The notes below the pieces were generated by a model that was given only the letters and a program-made list of their open reading frames with translations, was not told the DNA's origin and searched no databases. Source: Candidatus Omnitrophota bacterium (GTDB lineage: Bacteria > Omnitrophota > JAUWXU01). Taken from it: DNA of 44,356 bases. Numbering within the stretch: the first letter of the stretch is position 1; each line of letters opens with the position of its first letter. This document shows, piece after piece, positions 10,101-19,930 of this stretch. The position numbers and the translations under genes were made by a program. The stretch lies in assembly GCA_034717435.1 (NCBI GenBank), contig JAYELI010000017.1:1-44356 (forward strand), read 5' to 3'.

Positions 10101-11117
10101 ATCCTTACTGAGGTTAAAGGCAAAGTCAGGTTTGAAGATGTAATTAAAGACGTGACTATTAAGGAGGAATTGGATTCAACCACCAATTTGACCAAGAGAG
10201 TAATTGTAGAGCATAAAGAAGATCTTCATCCCCAGATCGTTATTTACGGGTCCAAAAGAGAGATTTTGACGTTTTATCCCATGCCGGTAGGCGTGCATAT
10301 TGTAGTCAAAGATAACCAGGGGGTTAAAGCTGGAGATCTATTAGCGAAAACTCCTCGTAAGTTTATCAAGACCAGAGATATTACCGGTGGGCTGCCCAGA
10401 GTAGCCGAGCTATTTGAGGCCAGGCGGCCCAAAAATCCAGCGGTTATCAGCGAAATTGACGGAACAGTCGAATTTGGCGAAGCGCCGAAGGGGCAAAGAA
10501 AGATTGTTGTTAAATCGCCGACCGGAATGAAAAAGGAATACACCGTACCCTATGATAGCCATCTTAATGTTTATAAGGGCGATAAGGTGATAGCCGGTGA
10601 GCAGTTGATCGAAGGCCCGATAGTGCCCCATGATATTTTAAGGGTTCGCGGAGATAAACATCTTCAGGAATATCTGGTTAGAGAGATTCAGGAGGTTTAC
10701 CGTCTGCAGGGCGTGCGGATAAATGATAAACATATCGAGGTTATCGTCAAGCAAATGCTTAGAAAGGTAAGAATAGAGAATTCGGGTGATACAGAATTTT
10801 TGGTCGGAGCAAATGTGGATAAGTTCAGGTTTCACGAGGAAAATGAGAAAATGGCCAAAAAGAACAAACAGCCTGCCCGGGCAACTCCGCTGCTCTTGGG
10901 GATAACCAAAGCGTCCTTAGACACAGATAGTTTTATTTCTGCGGCCAGTTTTCAGGAAACCACCCGTATTTTAACGGATGCAGCTGCCAGAAGCAGAAAG
11001 GACAGCTTGCTTGGTCTTAAAGAAAATGTTATCATGGGCCATCTTATTCCGGCCGGAACGGGATTCAGGGAACATCGAGAGATCGAAATGGTAAAGAAGA
11101 TAGCTGAAGAGAAATAA
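7134..11117 (+). CDS. rpoC: DNA-directed RNA polymerase subunit beta'
   Basis: The 1327-residue subunit is complete. The N-terminal zinc site is C62/C64/C77/C80. The catalytic magnesium motif NADFDGD is at 450-456. The second zinc site is C776/C850/C857/C860, and the trigger-loop motif [19 protein letters not shown] is at 880-898. The ATG at 7134 lies in the end of rpoB with GGAGGGG about 13 nt upstream. There is no large lineage-specific insertion, so the length is near the short end of the family. A family A hairpin separates it from rpsL. Confidence 0.99.
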   Translation: MGHDNINVFDSVTIRIASAEIIRSWSRGEVKKPETINYRTLRPEKGGLFCEKIFGPSRDWECACGKYKRIKNKGIICDRCGVEITQAKVRRERMGHIELAVPVSHIWFFKISPSRIGALLNMSVRALERVLYYEDYIVIDPGQTPLKKKQLLSEPEYQRYLSQYGSKFTARMGGKAIKELLSEINLNKMAVGLRRQLGASTSRQTMLRLVKSLKVVESFRKSGNKPEWMVLDVIPVIPPDLRPLVALDGGRFATSDLNDLYRRVINRNNRLRRLLELKAPDIIIRNEKRMLQEAVDALFDNGRHGRSILGPGNRPLKSLSDMLKGKQGRFRQNLLGKRVDYSGRSVIVIGPELKLNQCGLPKKMALELFEPFIIKRLKEKGLVHTIKSAKKMVEKIKSEVWDILEEVVSEHPVLLNRAPTLHRLGIQAFEPILVEGKAIRVHPLVCAAFNADFDGDQMAVHVPLSIEAQMEARILMLASNNIFSPANGEPIASPTQDIVLGCYYLTREKPGDTGEGKIFSDPREVTTAYLDKEVGLQAKIKVRINKKIIETTVGRVQFNEIFPEGFPFFNDVINKSKLSRIIVDCYKQFGQYQVILILDKLKEVGFEESTSAGISISIDSLQIPPQKREYLNEAKQEVGTIEEQYRKGLITNRERYNRVVDIWTRTSDKVSERIFETLNTFNPIFMMANSGARGSKLQIRQLCGMRGLMAKPSGEIIENPITANFREGLTVLEYFISTHGARKGLADTALKTADSGYLTRRLVDVAQDVIIREINCGTLNGITVEAIIEGDEVVVSLKERIIGRIALDNVVDIITDEVIVRAGEDITEEMAVKIEAASIEKIRIRSVLTCEAASGVCAKCYGRNLATGKLVEIGEAVGIVAAQSIGEPGTQLTMRTFHIGGTASRVIEQSFVKARNKGTLKYHNLKIVESGLKGEMIILNRNGQVSVHDDKKRELERHTIPIGSKILVKENEMVKKGKIFVKWDPYTIPILTEVKGKVRFEDVIKDVTIKEELDSTTNLTKRVIVEHKEDLHPQIVIYGSKREILTFYPMPVGVHIVVKDNQGVKAGDLLAKTPRKFIKTRDITGGLPRVAELFEARRPKNPAVISEIDGTVEFGEAPKGQRKIVVKSPTGMKKEYTVPYDSHLNVYKGDKVIAGEQLIEGPIVPHDILRVRGDKHLQEYLVREIQEVYRLQGVRINDKHIEVIVKQMLRKVRIENSGDTEFLVGANVDKFRFHEENEKMAKKNKQPARATPLLLGITKASLDTDSFISAASFQETTRILTDAAARSRKDSLLGLKENVIMGHLIPAGTGFREHREIEMVKKIAEEK

Positions 11118-11219
11118 ATAAATTGCTAAACTGTTAAACTGTTAAATGGATAAAGTATTTTTTAAATAACAATTTAGCCATTTAGCAATTTAACAATTTA
11201 AATGAGGAGTTAAACGATA
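11118..11219 (+). repeat. Octamer-word hairpin cassette (family A) between rpoC and rpsL
   Basis: The 23-nt arm at 11127-11149 pairs with 11178-11200, with one G-U and two A-C mismatches. The arm is built of repeated 8-nt words (AAACTGTT). The loop holds AGTATTTTTTAAATAAC. The element begins at the rpoC stop and ends in the ribosome site module GAGGAGTTAAACGATA. Bases 11125-11219 are identical to 11608-11702 upstream of rpsG. Confidence 0.9.
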
Positions 11220-11220
11220 G

Positions 11221-11592
11221 ATGCCGACAGTAAGCCAGTTAATCAGAAAAAGAAGAAAGAGTAGTTTTAAAAAGAGTAAGTCCAAAGCCATGGAGGGTTC
11301 ACCCCAGAAAAAAGGTGTTTGCTTATTGGTTAAGACACAGACGCCCAAAAAACCGAATTCCGCCCTTCGCAAAGTAGCCAGGGTCCGTTTAACTAATAAT
11401 ACAACAGTGACTGCTTATATTCCGGGTGTTGGCCACAATCTTCAAGAGCACTCAATAGTGACTATCAGGGGCGGCAGGGTTAAAGACCTGCCTGGTGTGA
11501 GATATCACATAGTCAGGGGGATGCTTGATACTGCCGGTGTTACTGACCGGAAGAAATCAAGATCCAAATACGGATCAAAGAGAGGGAAATAA
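11221..11592 (+). CDS. rpsL: 30S ribosomal protein S12
   Basis: The 123-residue decoding-centre protein has the conserved [17 protein letters not shown] segment with the wild-type lysine at the streptomycin-resistance site, and the [11 protein letters not shown] and [10 protein letters not shown] motifs. Its translation start is inside the shared cassette (GAGGAGTTAAACGATAG then ATG). It opens the str cluster, placed directly after rpoC without a promoter that I can recognise. Confidence 0.99.
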   Translation: MPTVSQLIRKRRKSSFKKSKSKAMEGSPQKKGVCLLVKTQTPKKPNSALRKVARVRLTNNTTVTAYIPGVGHNLQEHSIVTIRGGRVKDLPGVRYHIVRGMLDTAGVTDRKKSRSKYGSKRGK

Positions 11593-11702
11593 ATAAACTG
11601 CTAAACTGCTAAACTGTTAAACTGTTAAATGGATAAAGTATTTTTTAAATAACAATTTAGCCATTTAGCAATTTAACAATTTAAATGAGGAGTTAAACGA
11701 TA
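11593..11702 (+). repeat. Octamer-word hairpin cassette (family A) between rpsL and rpsG
   Basis: This is a near copy of the rpoC-rpsL spacer. Bases 11608-11702 equal 11125-11219 exactly (95 bp). The predicted hairpin is 11610-11683. The 5' arm has one more octamer than its twin (AAACTGCT repeated before AAACTGTT), a difference expected from slippage. It ends with GAGGAGTTAAACGATA just before the rpsG ATG. Confidence 0.92.
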
Positions 11703-11703
11703 A

Positions 11704-12174
11704 ATGAGAAGGCAGCGGGCGCCAAGACGCGGGATAAAACCAGATACAAAATATAACGACAAGTTGGTAGGAACGCTGATTAGTATGTTGATGCTCAAGG
11801 GGAAAAGATCTCTGGCTGAAAGAATAGCCTACAGCGCCTTTGATATTGTCAGCAGTAAAACAGATAAGCAGGATCCCCTAGAGATTTTTAAAAAAGCGGT
11901 TGATAATGCCAAACCTTTGCTGGAAGTAAAGTCAAGAAGAGTCGGAGGTGCGACCTATCAGGTTCCGATCGAAGTAAGTTCAGCCAGAGGGATTGTGCTG
12001 GCTTTGAGGTGGATGAGGAATTTTGCCCGCGCTAAAAAGGGCAAACCGATGGAAGAGAAATTAGCCGCTGAAATAATCGCTGCTTATAAAAAAGAGGGAT
12101 CAGTCATAAAGAAGAGAGAAGATACTCATAGAATGGCCGAGGCAAACAAAGCATTTGCGCATTATCGTTGGTAA
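11704..12174 (+). CDS. rpsG: 30S ribosomal protein S7
   Basis: The 156-residue protein initiates assembly of the 30S head. The N-terminal [10 protein letters not shown] motif, the [23 protein letters not shown] core and the C-terminal [10 protein letters not shown] are all family signatures. The start is set by the hairpin cassette's GAGGAGTTAAACG. Seventeen bases lie between its stop and fusA. Confidence 0.99.
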   Translation: MRRQRAPRRGIKPDTKYNDKLVGTLISMLMLKGKRSLAERIAYSAFDIVSSKTDKQDPLEIFKKAVDNAKPLLEVKSRRVGGATYQVPIEVSSARGIVLALRWMRNFARAKKGKPMEEKLAAEIIAAYKKEGSVIKKREDTHRMAEANKAFAHYRW

Positions 12175-12191
12175 ATGCTGAACGATAAACA

Positions 12192-14273
12192 ATGACAAGA
12201 GAATATCCCATAGAACAGACACGGAATATTGGAATAATGGCCCACATTGACGCTGGTAAGACCAGTATCACCGAGAGGATACTTTATTACACCGGCAGAT
12301 TGTATAAGATGGGAAAAGTTGATGAAGGAACGGCTACTATGGATTGGATGAGCCAGGAAAAAGAGAGGGGGATAACCATTACTTCGGCAGCCACTACTTG
12401 TTTCTGGCGTAATCACAAGGTAAACATCATTGATACCCCGGGTCATGTGGATTTTACTGCTGAAGTGGAACGGTCATTAAGGGTGTTAGACGGGGCGATC
12501 GGTATATTCTGTGGGGTAGGAGGGGTTCAACCGCAGACCGAGACTGTTTGGTATCAGGCGGATAGGTATAATATTCCCCGGATTGCTTTTGTCAACAAAA
12601 TGGATAGGTCAGGAACGGACTTTTTTTCCTGCCTAGAGGAAATGGAGACGAAATTAAAAGCAAACGTAGTCCCGATTCAGCTGCCGTTAGGGAAAGAAGA
12701 TGATTTTAGCGGGGTTATCGACTTGGTAAAAATGAAAGCTATAACCTATAGCGATAATCAGAAATCAGGCGCGGTTTTTATTGAGAAGGATATTTCTTCC
12801 GAATTAATTGAGGAAGCAAATAACTATAGAGCAAGGTTGATCGAAAAACTGGCAGAGGAAGACGAGATCATTATGGATAAGTTTGTCCATAGCGGCCAGC
12901 CGACCATAAAAGAAATAAAAAGAGCATTAAGAGAGGCGACTATAAAAGGGAAAATTGTCCCGGTATTGTGCGGAACCGCCCTTAAGAATAAAGGGGTTCA
13001 GCCATTACTTGACGCTATACTCGATTATCTTCCTTCGCCAATAGATATTCCTTCGATCAAGGGAGTAAACCCCGAAACCGACAGGGAAGAAGAGCGTCCG
13101 GCTTCTGAGCAAGCGCCATTCAGCGCCCTGGTGTTTAAGATGGTTACCGATCCTTATGTAGAAAAACTGGCTTTTTTCAGGGTTTATTCAGGCCGGATTT
13201 CTGCGGGTTCACAAATCTATAATTCTACAAAACAGAGGCGCGAGCGGATTGCCAGACTCTTGCAGATGCATGCTAATAAACGGGAGGATAGATCCGAGGT
13301 GTATGCCGGTGATATCGTCGCTGCGGTGGGATTAAAATCTGTCACTACCGGTGATACGTTGTGTAATAAGGAAAATATTGTTGTCCTGGAGTCGATACAT
13401 TTTCCAGATCCAGTGATATCTGTGGCTATTGAACCGAAGACCAGCTTAGATAGAGAAAAGCTTTCTCTTACTCTGAAAAAATTATCCGAGGAAGATCCGA
13501 CGTTTAAGGTCAAAATCGATCGAGAAACAGAGCAAACTATAATTTCCGGAATGGGGGAGCTGCATTTAGAAATTTTGAAAGAGAGAATGCTCAGAGATTT
13601 TAAAGTGAAAGCTAATGTTGGGAAACCCCAGGTAGCTTATAAAGAAACTATTACTAAATCGGTGGAATCAGAAGGTAAATTTGTCAAACAGACCGGCGGT
13701 AAAGGCCAGTATGGACATGTATTATTCAAAATCGAACCTGCTCCGGCGGGTCAGGGAATTATATTTGAAAATAAAATTATCGGAGGTAAAATTCCCCGGG
13801 AGTTTATCGCTTCTACGAAACAAGGGGTAATAGAAGCGGCTAAAAGCGGAGTCCTGGCGGGATATCCGGTTGTGGATTGCCGGATTGTTCTGTTTGATGG
13901 GTCGTATCATGAGGTAGACTCTTCTGAGTTTGCCTTTAAGATGGCGGCTTCTATCTCATTTAATAATGGGTTAAAGAGAGCGCAATCAATATTGCTGGAG
14001 CCGATAATGCAAGTAGAAGTCGTGGTTCCGGAAGAATATATGGGTGTTGTGGTTGGTGACTTTAATTCGCGTCGAGCCAAGATAGAAGAAATAGAAATAG
14101 AACAAGGCGCAACCCGAAAGATAATTAAGGGGTTTGCGCCTTTATCAGAGATGTTTGGTTATGCGACTGCCTTAAGGAACCTTAGCCAGGGCCGGGCTAC
14201 TTATACCATGGAGCCCGCTCATTATGGAGAGGTTCCCGGGCAGATAGCGGAAAAGATAATCGGGAAAATCTAA
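12192..14273 (+). CDS. fusA: Elongation factor G
   Basis: The 693-residue translocase GTPase has all five domains. G1 is AHIDAGKT at 17-24, the switch region contains [10 protein letters not shown]3 is DTPGH and G4 is NKMD. Domain IV and V sequences run to the C-terminus without gaps. The 17-nt spacer after rpsG (ATGCTGAACGATAAACA) has no clear Shine-Dalgarno, so reinitiation from rpsG translation seems likely. Length and motifs are normal for the canonical EF-G rather than the EF-G2 paralogue. Confidence 0.98.
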   Translation: MTREYPIEQTRNIGIMAHIDAGKTSITERILYYTGRLYKMGKVDEGTATMDWMSQEKERGITITSAATTCFWRNHKVNIIDTPGHVDFTAEVERSLRVLDGAIGIFCGVGGVQPQTETVWYQADRYNIPRIAFVNKMDRSGTDFFSCLEEMETKLKANVVPIQLPLGKEDDFSGVIDLVKMKAITYSDNQKSGAVFIEKDISSELIEEANNYRARLIEKLAEEDEIIMDKFVHSGQPTIKEIKRALREATIKGKIVPVLCGTALKNKGVQPLLDAILDYLPSPIDIPSIKGVNPETDREEERPASEQAPFSALVFKMVTDPYVEKLAFFRVYSGRISAGSQIYNSTKQRRERIARLLQMHANKREDRSEVYAGDIVAAVGLKSVTTGDTLCNKENIVVLESIHFPDPVISVAIEPKTSLDREKLSLTLKKLSEEDPTFKVKIDRETEQTIISGMGELHLEILKERMLRDFKVKANVGKPQVAYKETITKSVESEGKFVKQTGGKGQYGHVLFKIEPAPAGQGIIFENKIIGGKIPREFIASTKQGVIEAAKSGVLAGYPVVDCRIVLFDGSYHEVDSSEFAFKMAASISFNNGLKRAQSILLEPIMQVEVVVPEEYMGVVVGDFNSRRAKIEEIEIEQGATRKIIKGFAPLSEMFGYATALRNLSQGRATYTMEPAHYGEVPGQIAEKIIGKI

Positions 14274-14289
14274 AAAAAGGAGGTAACTT

Positions 14290-15492
14290 ATGGCCAAAGA
14301 AAAATTTGAACGCACCAAACCTCATATCAACATCGGCACTATTGGGCACGTAGATCATGGAAAGACTACTTTAGCCAGTGCAATGACCAAGTTTTTAAGC
14401 AAAAAAGGCTTATCTGAAGAACGTTCCTTTGAGTCTATCGATAATGCTCCGGAAGAAAAGGAACGGGGTATTACCATTGCAGTTTCCCACATCGAATATC
14501 AGACCGACAAGCGGCATTACGCTCATATCGACTGCCCGGGGCACGCTGATTATATCAAGAACATGATTACCGGCGCTGCCCAGATGGACGGCGCTATTTT
14601 AGTAGTCTCAGCAGCTGACGGCCCGATGCCCCAGACAAGAGAACACATTCTTCTGTCTCGTCAGGTAGGCGTACCTTACATCATAGTATTTTTGAACAAA
14701 ATAGACCAGGTAGATGATCCCGAACTCTTAGACCTGGTAGAACTCGAAGTAAGGGAACTTCTCACCAAATACGAATTTCCCGGCGACGACATTCCGGTAA
14801 TAAAAGGAAGCGCGGTCAAATCAATGAACTGTGGCTGTGGAAAAGATGATTGCCCGGATTGTAAATTTGTTCCCGAACTGCTTAACGCCGTTGATAACTA
14901 CGTCCCTACCCCTAAAAGAGATATTGACAAACCATTCCTTTTGCCCGTAGAAGACGTATTCTCAATCACCGGTAGAGGAACGGTTGCCACCGGCAGGGTT
15001 GAACGAGGCCAGATCAAGATAGGCGAAGAGGTAGAGATAGTCGGTCTTACCAAAGAGATCAAAAAGACAGTAGTTACTGGAGTCGAGATGTTCAGAAAGA
15101 CCCTGGACTCCGGCCAGGCCGGAGATAATGTGGGCCTGTTGTTAAGAGGTGTAGAAAAAGAGCAGATTAGCCGAGGCCAGGTTTTGGCTAAACCAAAATC
15201 AATCACCCCTCATACCAAATTCAAAGCCAAGGTTTATATCCTGAGCAAGGAAGAGGGCGGCAGGCACACCCCGTTCTTTACCGGTTATCGTCCTCAGTTT
15301 TATTTCAGGACCACTGACGTTACCGGCGTAGCAACCCTGCCCAAGGGCGTAGAAATGGTAATGCCCGGAGATAACGCAGAATTGGAAGCAGAACTGATCA
15401 TCCCGATCGCCATGGAAAAAGAACAGCGGTTTGCTATCCGGGAAGGCGGACATACAGTGGGTGCCGGGGTGGTTTCGGAAGTAATTGCGTAG
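14290..15492 (+). CDS. tuf: Elongation factor Tu with a four-cysteine insertion in the G domain
   Basis: The 400-residue protein delivers aminoacyl-tRNA. G1 is GHVDHGKT at 19-26, G3 is DCPGH at 81-85, G4 is NKID at 136-139 and the G5 GSA follows at 173-175. After G5 the sequence carries C181, C183, C188 and C191 (pattern CxC-x4-Cxx[13 protein letters not shown]), which resembles a small metal-binding loop and is absent from E. coli EF-Tu. AAGGAGGT gives the strongest ribosome site in the window. The last 85 bases and the spacer are duplicated at the left window edge. Confidence 0.98.
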   Translation: MAKEKFERTKPHINIGTIGHVDHGKTTLASAMTKFLSKKGLSEERSFESIDNAPEEKERGITIAVSHIEYQTDKRHYAHIDCPGHADYIKNMITGAAQMDGAILVVSAADGPMPQTREHILLSRQVGVPYIIVFLNKIDQVDDPELLDLVELEVRELLTKYEFPGDDIPVIKGSAVKSMNCGCGKDDCPDCKFVPELLNAVDNYVPTPKRDIDKPFLLPVEDVFSITGRGTVATGRVERGQIKIGEEVEIVGLTKEIKKTVVTGVEMFRKTLDSGQAGDNVGLLLRGVEKEQISRGQVLAKPKSITPHTKFKAKVYILSKEEGGRHTPFFTGYRPQFYFRTTDVTGVATLPKGVEMVMPGDNAELEAELIIPIAMEKEQRFAIREGGHTVGAGVVSEVIA

Positions 15493-15534
15493 TCGGAAGC
15501 TCATGGCTTAAGTTGGGGAAAGAAGCAGAAAATG
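15408..15534 (+). repeat. 127-bp exact direct repeat, copy 2 (tuf 3' end plus spacer)
   Basis: This is identical to bases 1-127. It covers the last 85 bases of tuf, the 39-nt spacer and the ATG of rpsJ, and the match ends at the first base after the ATG. The two tuf copies therefore share the same 3' spacer although the downstream genes (rpmG, rpsJ) are unrelated. Confidence 0.97.
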
Positions 15535-15855
15535 ACTAAAAGAAAAGTTTCGCAGGGAAAAATACGAATAAGATTAAAGGCCTATGATCATAGGGTATTG
15601 GACCAGTCTATCTTAGAGATTGTCAACACCGCTAAACGGACAGGGGCAAAGATCTCCGGGCCTATACCTTTGCCTACCGCCAGGGAAGATTATACGGTTT
15701 TACGCAGTCCGGTAATTGATAAAAAATCGCGGGAGCAATTCCAGATTAAAATCCACAAAAGACTACTTGATATACTAGAACCCACTTCCAAAACCGTGGA
15801 TGCCCTAATGAAGCTTGACTTGCCGGTAGGTGTAAACGTAGAAATTAAGCTATAA
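15532..15855 (+). CDS. rpsJ: 30S ribosomal protein S10
   Basis: The 107-residue protein is a 30S head protein and NusE antitermination partner of Nus[18 protein letters not shown] and the SGPIPLPT loop are family signatures. The ATG lies at the end of the 127-bp tuf repeat, so it uses the same leader (GGGGAAAGAAGCAGAAA) as rpmG. It opens the S10 cluster but is joined to tuf by only 39 nt, so str and S10 are probably cotranscribed. Confidence 0.98.
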   Translation: MTKRKVSQGKIRIRLKAYDHRVLDQSILEIVNTAKRTGAKISGPIPLPTAREDYTVLRSPVIDKKSREQFQIKIHKRLLDILEPTSKTVDALMKLDLPVGVNVEIKL

Positions 15856-15871
15856 GACGATATTTAACCGG

Positions 15872-15894
15872 ATCCTGCGGTTTAACCGCAGGAT
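15872..15894 (+). other. 9-bp perfect stem-loop upstream of rplC
   Basis: ATCCTGCGG at 15872-15880 pairs with CCGCAGGAT at 15886-15894 around loop TTTAA. The loop and preceding sequence share the direct repeat TTTAACCG. No T-run follows. It lies in the 67-nt spacer between rpsJ and rplC and may be a truncated member of the hairpin-spacer class. Confidence 0.55.
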
Positions 15895-15922
15895 GACACA
15901 GAGCAGCGGGAAAGCAAAGACA

Positions 15923-16525
15923 ATGGTTAAAGGGATTTTGGGAAAAAAAATAGGGATGATGCAGATTTTTAAACAGAACGGTGATGCTATTCCGGTAACC
16001 GTAATAGAAGCCGGCCCCTGTTTAGTAATCCAGCTGAAAACTCTCGAAAATGACGGGTATCGGGCCATTCAGTTAGGCTTTAAGGAAAAAAGATTTATCC
16101 GGGAGTTTAAAATTTCCGGGGAAGATAAGTTTAAGGTCAACCAGGAGATAAAGGTCGATGTATTCAATGAAGGCGATTTTGTTGATATTACAAGCGTATC
16201 TATTGGCAAGGGATTTCAAGGAGGGATGAAAAAATGGGGCTGGAGCGGCCAGTGCGCTTCTCACGGCTCGATGACCCATCGCCGTCCCGGGTCAATAGGG
16301 GCCAGTGCCTTTCCATCCAGAGTGGTCAAAGGCCATCATCTTCCCGGGAGAATGGGGGGGCAGAGAAAGACTATCCAGAACTTAAAGGTCGTTAAGGTAG
16401 ATCTAGAAAGTAATATTCTTATGATTAAAGGCTCGGTTTCAGGCCATAGAAACAGTTATTTGATGATCAGAAACGCTAAAAAAAAGCAACAAACCGTTAA
16501 GACAGATAAATCAGATAAGCAATGA
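15923..16525 (+). CDS. rplC: 50S ribosomal protein L3
   Basis: The 200-residue protein reaches toward the peptidyl-transferase centre. The start MVKGILGKKIGMMQIF is canonical, so I placed it at 15923. An upstream in-frame ATG at 15893 falls in a hairpin and would add ten unrelated residues. The conserved region SMTHRRPGSIGASAFP and PGRMGGQ is present. The stop overlaps the rplD start as ATGA. Confidence 0.97.
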   Translation: MVKGILGKKIGMMQIFKQNGDAIPVTVIEAGPCLVIQLKTLENDGYRAIQLGFKEKRFIREFKISGEDKFKVNQEIKVDVFNEGDFVDITSVSIGKGFQGGMKKWGWSGQCASHGSMTHRRPGSIGASAFPSRVVKGHHLPGRMGGQRKTIQNLKVVKVDLESNILMIKGSVSGHRNSYLMIRNAKKKQQTVKTDKSDKQ

Positions 16526-17190
16526 TATCGTCAGCTACTATTTATGATTTAAAAGGAAAGCAAACCGGCAAGGTTGATCTTGACGAAAGAGTTTTTAACG
16601 GCAGGGTTAACCAACCGCTGTTAAAGCAGGCAATGATGATTTATGCCCGGAATAAGCGCGGGGGTTACGCTTCTACAAAAACCCGTAAGGACGTAAGAGG
16701 CGGAGGAAGCAGGCCCTGGAGGCAGAAGGGCACTGGCCGGGCAAGGGCCAGCACCATCAGGTCGCCGTTATGGAAGGGAGGCGGAGTGATTTTTGGACCG
16801 CATCCCCGGGATTATTCCTGCAAGCTTTCTAAAAAGATGAAAAGCCTGGCTTTGATCTCAGCCTTAAATTCTAAACTTCAAAGTAAACAGATAATAGTTG
16901 TTAAAGAGATAACAATCAGTAAGCCAAAGACAAAAGAGGTTGCCTCTATCTTGTTGAAATTAAAAGCACTGGATAAGCCTTTGGTTATTGTTGATAATTT
17001 AGATTCAGTTTTAATCAGGTCAGCAAGAAACATCTTCGGCCTGGCTATAAAGAGCCCGGCTGATCTTAATACCTATGACTTGATCAGGCATCATAAGTTA
17101 GTTATCACTGAACAGGCCCTTAAAGCCGTGACTGACCGATTGCTGAAAAAACAACAGATGAATACAGATAAAAAAGGTAGAGAGTCATGA
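16522..17190 (+). CDS. rplD: 50S ribosomal protein L4
   Basis: The 222-residue protein has the exit-tunnel loop region with KTRKDVRGGGSRPWRQKGTG at about 53-72 and the GGGVIFGPHPRDYS motif. In some bacteria L4 represses the S10 operon, but I see no leader of that kind here. It begins in an ATGA overlap with rplC and ends in an ATGA overlap with rplW, so three proteins are tightly coupled. Confidence 0.97.
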   Translation: MISSATIYDLKGKQTGKVDLDERVFNGRVNQPLLKQAMMIYARNKRGGYASTKTRKDVRGGGSRPWRQKGTGRARASTIRSPLWKGGGVIFGPHPRDYSCKLSKKMKSLALISALNSKLQSKQIIVVKEITISKPKTKEVASILLKLKALDKPLVIVDNLDSVLIRSARNIFGLAIKSPADLNTYDLIRHHKLVITEQALKAVTDRLLKKQQMNTDKKGRES

Positions 17191-17465
17191 AAAATCCGTA
17201 TTCTATAATTAAATATATGCTGCTGACTGAAAAGGGAACTAAGCAGGGCCCTCTTAACAAATACTTTTTTTCAGTTGATGTCAATGCTAATAAAATAGAG
17301 ATAAAAAAGGCTGTTGGGGAAATATATAAAGTAAAAGTCAACGCTGTTAATACGATGAAGGTGCGGGGCAAAAAGAAAAGAGTACGTTTTCAGGAAGGAA
17401 GAACAGCGAATTGGAAAAAGGCTGTTGTGACTTTGGCTGAAGGACAAACCATCGATATAACATAA
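17187..17465 (+). CDS. rplW: 50S ribosomal protein L23
   Basis: The 92-residue protein is located at the tunnel exit, where signal recognition particle and trigger factor dock. The LLTEKGTKQGPLNKYFFSVD and VKVNAVNTMKVRGKKKR segments match the family. The length is typical. It starts in the ATGA overlap with rplD. The following 86-nt spacer is one of the few long ones without a large inverted repeat. Confidence 0.95.
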   Translation: MKNPYSIIKYMLLTEKGTKQGPLNKYFFSVDVNANKIEIKKAVGEIYKVKVNAVNTMKVRGKKKRVRFQEGRTANWKKAVVTLAEGQTIDIT

Positions 17466-17551
17466 GAAGAGTCTCATTGAAATTAATTTCGCGGCGAAGT
17501 TCTGAAAAAATTTTAGAGCATATTTCAACTAGTTATAGTTAAAAGGAATAT
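17466..17551 (+). other. rplW-rplB spacer with a 12-nt palindrome
   Basis: GAAATTAATTTC at 17479-17490 is a perfect palindrome, followed by TTTCGCGGCGAAG, which can form a very small hairpin. No long stem or tandem word is visible. AAAAGGAATAT before 17552 is the ribosome site of rplB. Confidence 0.4.
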
Positions 17552-18394
17552 ATGGCAATCAGGAAATTTAAACCGACAACGCCTACCAGAAGATTTGGGA
17601 GTGTATCTACGTTTGAGGATGTCACTTCCAAAAAACCGGAGCGGTCTTTAATCAAAACGCTTAAAAAAATAGACGGAAGAAACGTATATGGCCGTATTAC
17701 TATCAGGCACAGGGGTGGAGGTCACCGCCGCAAATACAGGATTATTGATTTCAAGAGAGATAAACATGATGTTCCGGCAAAAGTGCTGTCTGTTGAGTAT
17801 GACCCCAACAGGTCTGCCCGGATAGCTCTGGTTGAGTATAATGACGGTGAAAAAAGATATATAATAGCTTCTTCAGATTTAGAAGTAGGCAGCGAAATAA
17901 TTTCCAGTGTTGAAGGTGAAATAAAAACAGGCAATTGCCTGCCTCTGCGTAAAATCCCGGCGGGTATGCCAATCTATAATATTGAATTAAAAGCTGGCCA
18001 GGGAGGCAAGTTAGTGCGCAGCGCCGGTAATAATGCCTTGATTGCTGCTAAGGAAGGCCAATTTGCCCATATTAAACTACCTTCTGGTGAGATACGGTTG
18101 GTTGGGCTTGATTGTTTTGCCACTATCGGCCGGGTTTCAAATATAGATCATAATGCTCTATCCTTTGGCAAGGCCGGTCGAAAACGGTGGTTGGGAGTAA
18201 GGCCGGCTACCCGGGGAGTGGCTATGAATCCCGTAGATCATCCTCTTGGCGGCGGTGAAGGAAAAGCCTCCGGCGGCAGACACCCGGTTACACCCTGGGG
18301 CAAATCGACCAAAGGCCTTAAAACAAGAAGGAAAAGAAGATATTCCGATAGGTTTATTGTTAAACGCCGGCAAAGGAAAAAGAAAAAGAGGTAA
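17552..18394 (+). CDS. rplB: 50S ribosomal protein L2
   Basis: The 280-residue protein supports subunit association and peptidyl transfer. The N-terminal KPTTPTRR, the RNA-binding core [19 protein letters not shown] and the C-terminal [20 protein letters not shown] segment, with the conserved histidine, are all present. AAAAGG precedes the ATG. Six bases separate it from rpsS. Confidence 0.99.
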   Translation: MAIRKFKPTTPTRRFGSVSTFEDVTSKKPERSLIKTLKKIDGRNVYGRITIRHRGGGHRRKYRIIDFKRDKHDVPAKVLSVEYDPNRSARIALVEYNDGEKRYIIASSDLEVGSEIISSVEGEIKTGNCLPLRKIPAGMPIYNIELKAGQGGKLVRSAGNNALIAAKEGQFAHIKLPSGEIRLVGLDCFATIGRVSNIDHNALSFGKAGRKRWLGVRPATRGVAMNPVDHPLGGGEGKASGGRHPVTPWGKSTKGLKTRRKRRYSDRFIVKRRQRKKKKR

Positions 18395-18400
18395 TTTAAT

Positions 18401-18685
18401 ATGGGACGCTCGTTAAAAAAGGGTCCATACGTTGACCCCAAGCTTCTAATAAAGGTTGATAAAGCAAGAAAGTCGGGTGACCGAAAGGCGATTAAGACCT
18501 GGTCCCGGCGTTCTACCATAACCCCGGATTTTATAGGTTTGACCGTATCTGTCCATAATGGGAAAAAGTTTATGCCGGTCTTTATTACCGAAAACATGGT
18601 TGGGCATAAGCTGGGTGAGTTTTCGCCGACCAGGATATTCAGAAGGCACGGTTCTGCCACCGAGGTTTCTGTAGCGTTGAAGTAA
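18401..18685 (+). CDS. rpsS: 30S ribosomal protein S19
   Basis: The 94-residue protein of the 30S head has the [14 protein letters not shown] start and the [20 protein letters not shown] and GEFSPTR motifs. AGAGGTAATTTAAT is the ribosome site in the spacer after rplB. A family A hairpin cassette starts directly after its stop codon. Confidence 0.98.
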   Translation: MGRSLKKGPYVDPKLLIKVDKARKSGDRKAIKTWSRRSTITPDFIGLTVSVHNGKKFMPVFITENMVGHKLGEFSPTRIFRRHGSATEVSVALK

Positions 18686-18782
18686 ATAAATTGTTAAATT
18701 GTTAAACTGCTAAATCGATAAAGTATTTTTTAAATAACAATTTAGCCATTTAGCAATTTAACAATTTAAATGAGGAGTTGAA
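18686..18782 (+). repeat. Octamer-word hairpin cassette (family A) between rpsS and rplV
   Basis: The 21-nt arm at 18695-18715 pairs with 18748-18768 with a single A-C mismatch. The loop and 3' arm (GATAAAGTATTTTTTAAATAAC and onward) are nearly identical to those upstream of rpsL and rpsG. The cassette ends in GAGGAGTTGAACGA, a one-base variant of the shared ribosome site module. Confidence 0.9.
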
Positions 18783-18790
18783 CGACGACA

Positions 18791-19129
18791 ATGATTTCTA
18801 GGGCAATTGCCAAATATATCAGGATTTCTCCCCAGAAGGTAAGGCAGGTAACCCGATTAGTCCAGGGTAAAAATGCCCAGAGGGCTCTGGTTATTTTAGC
18901 CGGGGTAAACAAAAAGTCTGCTGGCTGCATTGCCAAGGTTTTAAAGTCGGCAGTTAGTAATGCCAAACAAAAGCCGGAAATAAATGAACAGGATCTGTAT
19001 ATTTCCAAGGTGGTTGCGGATAAAGGCCCGATGCTGAAAAGGTTTCGGCCGCGGGCAATGGGCAGGGCTGCTTCGATTTTAAAAAAAACAGCTCATATAA
19101 CTGTAGAATTAGACAAAAAACCGAACTAA
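18791..19129 (+). CDS. rplV: 50S ribosomal protein L22
   Basis: The 112-residue protein lines the exit tunnel. The start AIAKYIRISPQKVRQVTRLV and the loop-bearing C-terminal RFRPRAMGRAASILKKTAHI are typical. The start uses GAGGAGTTGAACGACGACA from the hairpin cassette. The stop codon is itself part of the next hairpin stem (19127-19141). Confidence 0.98.
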   Translation: MISRAIAKYIRISPQKVRQVTRLVQGKNAQRALVILAGVNKKSAGCIAKVLKSAVSNAKQKPEINEQDLYISKVVADKGPMLKRFRPRAMGRAASILKKTAHITVELDKKPN

Positions 19130-19230
19130 ATTGTTAAATTGCAAGATGAAAAAAATACTCAGAGTTAAAAGTTATCAGTTTAGCAATTTAGCCATTTGAC
19201 AATTTGACAATTTAAATAAGGAGTTAAACG
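19127..19230 (+). repeat. Octamer-word hairpin cassette (family A) between rplV and rpsC
   Basis: TAAATTGTTAAATTG at 19127-19141 includes the rplV stop and pairs over 15 bp, with one U-G wobble, with CAATTTGACAATTTA at 19200-19214. The 3' side repeats 8-nt words (CAATTTAG, CCATTTGA). It ends with AAGGAGTTAAACGGA before the rpsC ATG. Confidence 0.87.
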
Positions 19231-19237
19231 GAAGATT

Positions 19238-19930
19238 ATGGGTCAAAAAGTACATCCAACAGGGCTGAGGTTAGGATATATTAAAGAGTGGAGTTCATCA
19301 TGGTTTGCTAAAAGCAGGGATTTTGGCGGGCTTGTTTACAAAGACGTAAAATTAAGGCGTTTTATCAAGGAGAGATTTTCATTCGCCGGCATAGCCAAAG
19401 TTGAAATTGAACGTGCCGGTCACAACGTTAAACTTAATATTTATAGCGCTAAACCCGGTGTTATAATCGGCCGTCGCGGCCAGGAGATCGAGCGGCTCAA
19501 AGAAGACCTTCAAAAATTTACCGGTCAGGAAATCTATATTAATATAAAAGAAGTAAAATCTCCCCGGCTTAACGCTCAATTAGTTGCCGAGAATGTCGCT
19601 TTTCAGCTTAAAAAACGCATTAATTTCCGGCGGGCGATGAAAAAAGCAATAGCTGCTACAGTAGAAGCAGGTGGTTTGGGGATAAAGATTGCCTGTGCCG
19701 GGAGGTTAGAGGGGTCGGAAATAGCGCGCTCGGAAGGTTATAAAGAAGGTAAGATTCCCCTGCATACCTTTAGGGCGGATATAGATTATGGTTTTTGCGA
19801 AGCCCAGACTACTTATGGTTTGATCGGGGTAAAGGTTTGGGTATACAAGGGAGAAATACTGGATCCAGGCCCCAAAAACAGGTTCAAGAAGGGAAAATCC
19901 GATAATGGCACTAATGCCCAAAAGGGTTAA
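19238..19930 (+). CDS. rpsC: 30S ribosomal protein S3
   Basis: The 230-residue protein forms part of the mRNA entry site. The N-terminal [17 protein letters not shown], the KH domain with [12 protein letters not shown] and the C-terminal domain ([20 protein letters not shown]) are present. The extreme C-terminus is short and polar. AAGGAGTTAAACGGAAGATT supplies the ribosome site. It overlaps rplP by 26 nt. Confidence 0.98.
   Translation: MGQKVHPTGLRLGYIKEWSSSWFAKSRDFGGLVYKDVKLRRFIKERFSFAGIAKVEIERAGHNVKLNIYSAKPGVIIGRRGQEIERLKEDLQKFTGQEIYINIKEVKSPRLNAQLVAENVAFQLKKRINFRRAMKKAIAATVEAGGLGIKIACAGRLEGSEIARSEGYKEGKIPLHTFRADIDYGFCEAQTTYGLIGVKVWVYKGEILDPGPKNRFKKGKSDNGTNAQKG

Noticed and set aside
3410-11117. 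Intein, frameshift or large insertion in rpoB or rpoC
   Set aside because: Both frames are open from end to end and all core motifs are continuous.
11150-11177. T-run AGTATTTTTTAAATAAC in the octamer hairpins as a rho-independent terminator
   Set aside because: The T-run is in the loop and not after the stem, and the genes on both sides must be transcribed together.
15872-15894. Stem-loop before rplC as a terminator
   Set aside because: No U-rich tail follows and it lies inside the S10 cluster.
15893-15922. Upstream start for rplC
   Set aside because: It would begin inside a hairpin and add residues absent from L3. The ATG at 15923 gives the canonical N-terminus.
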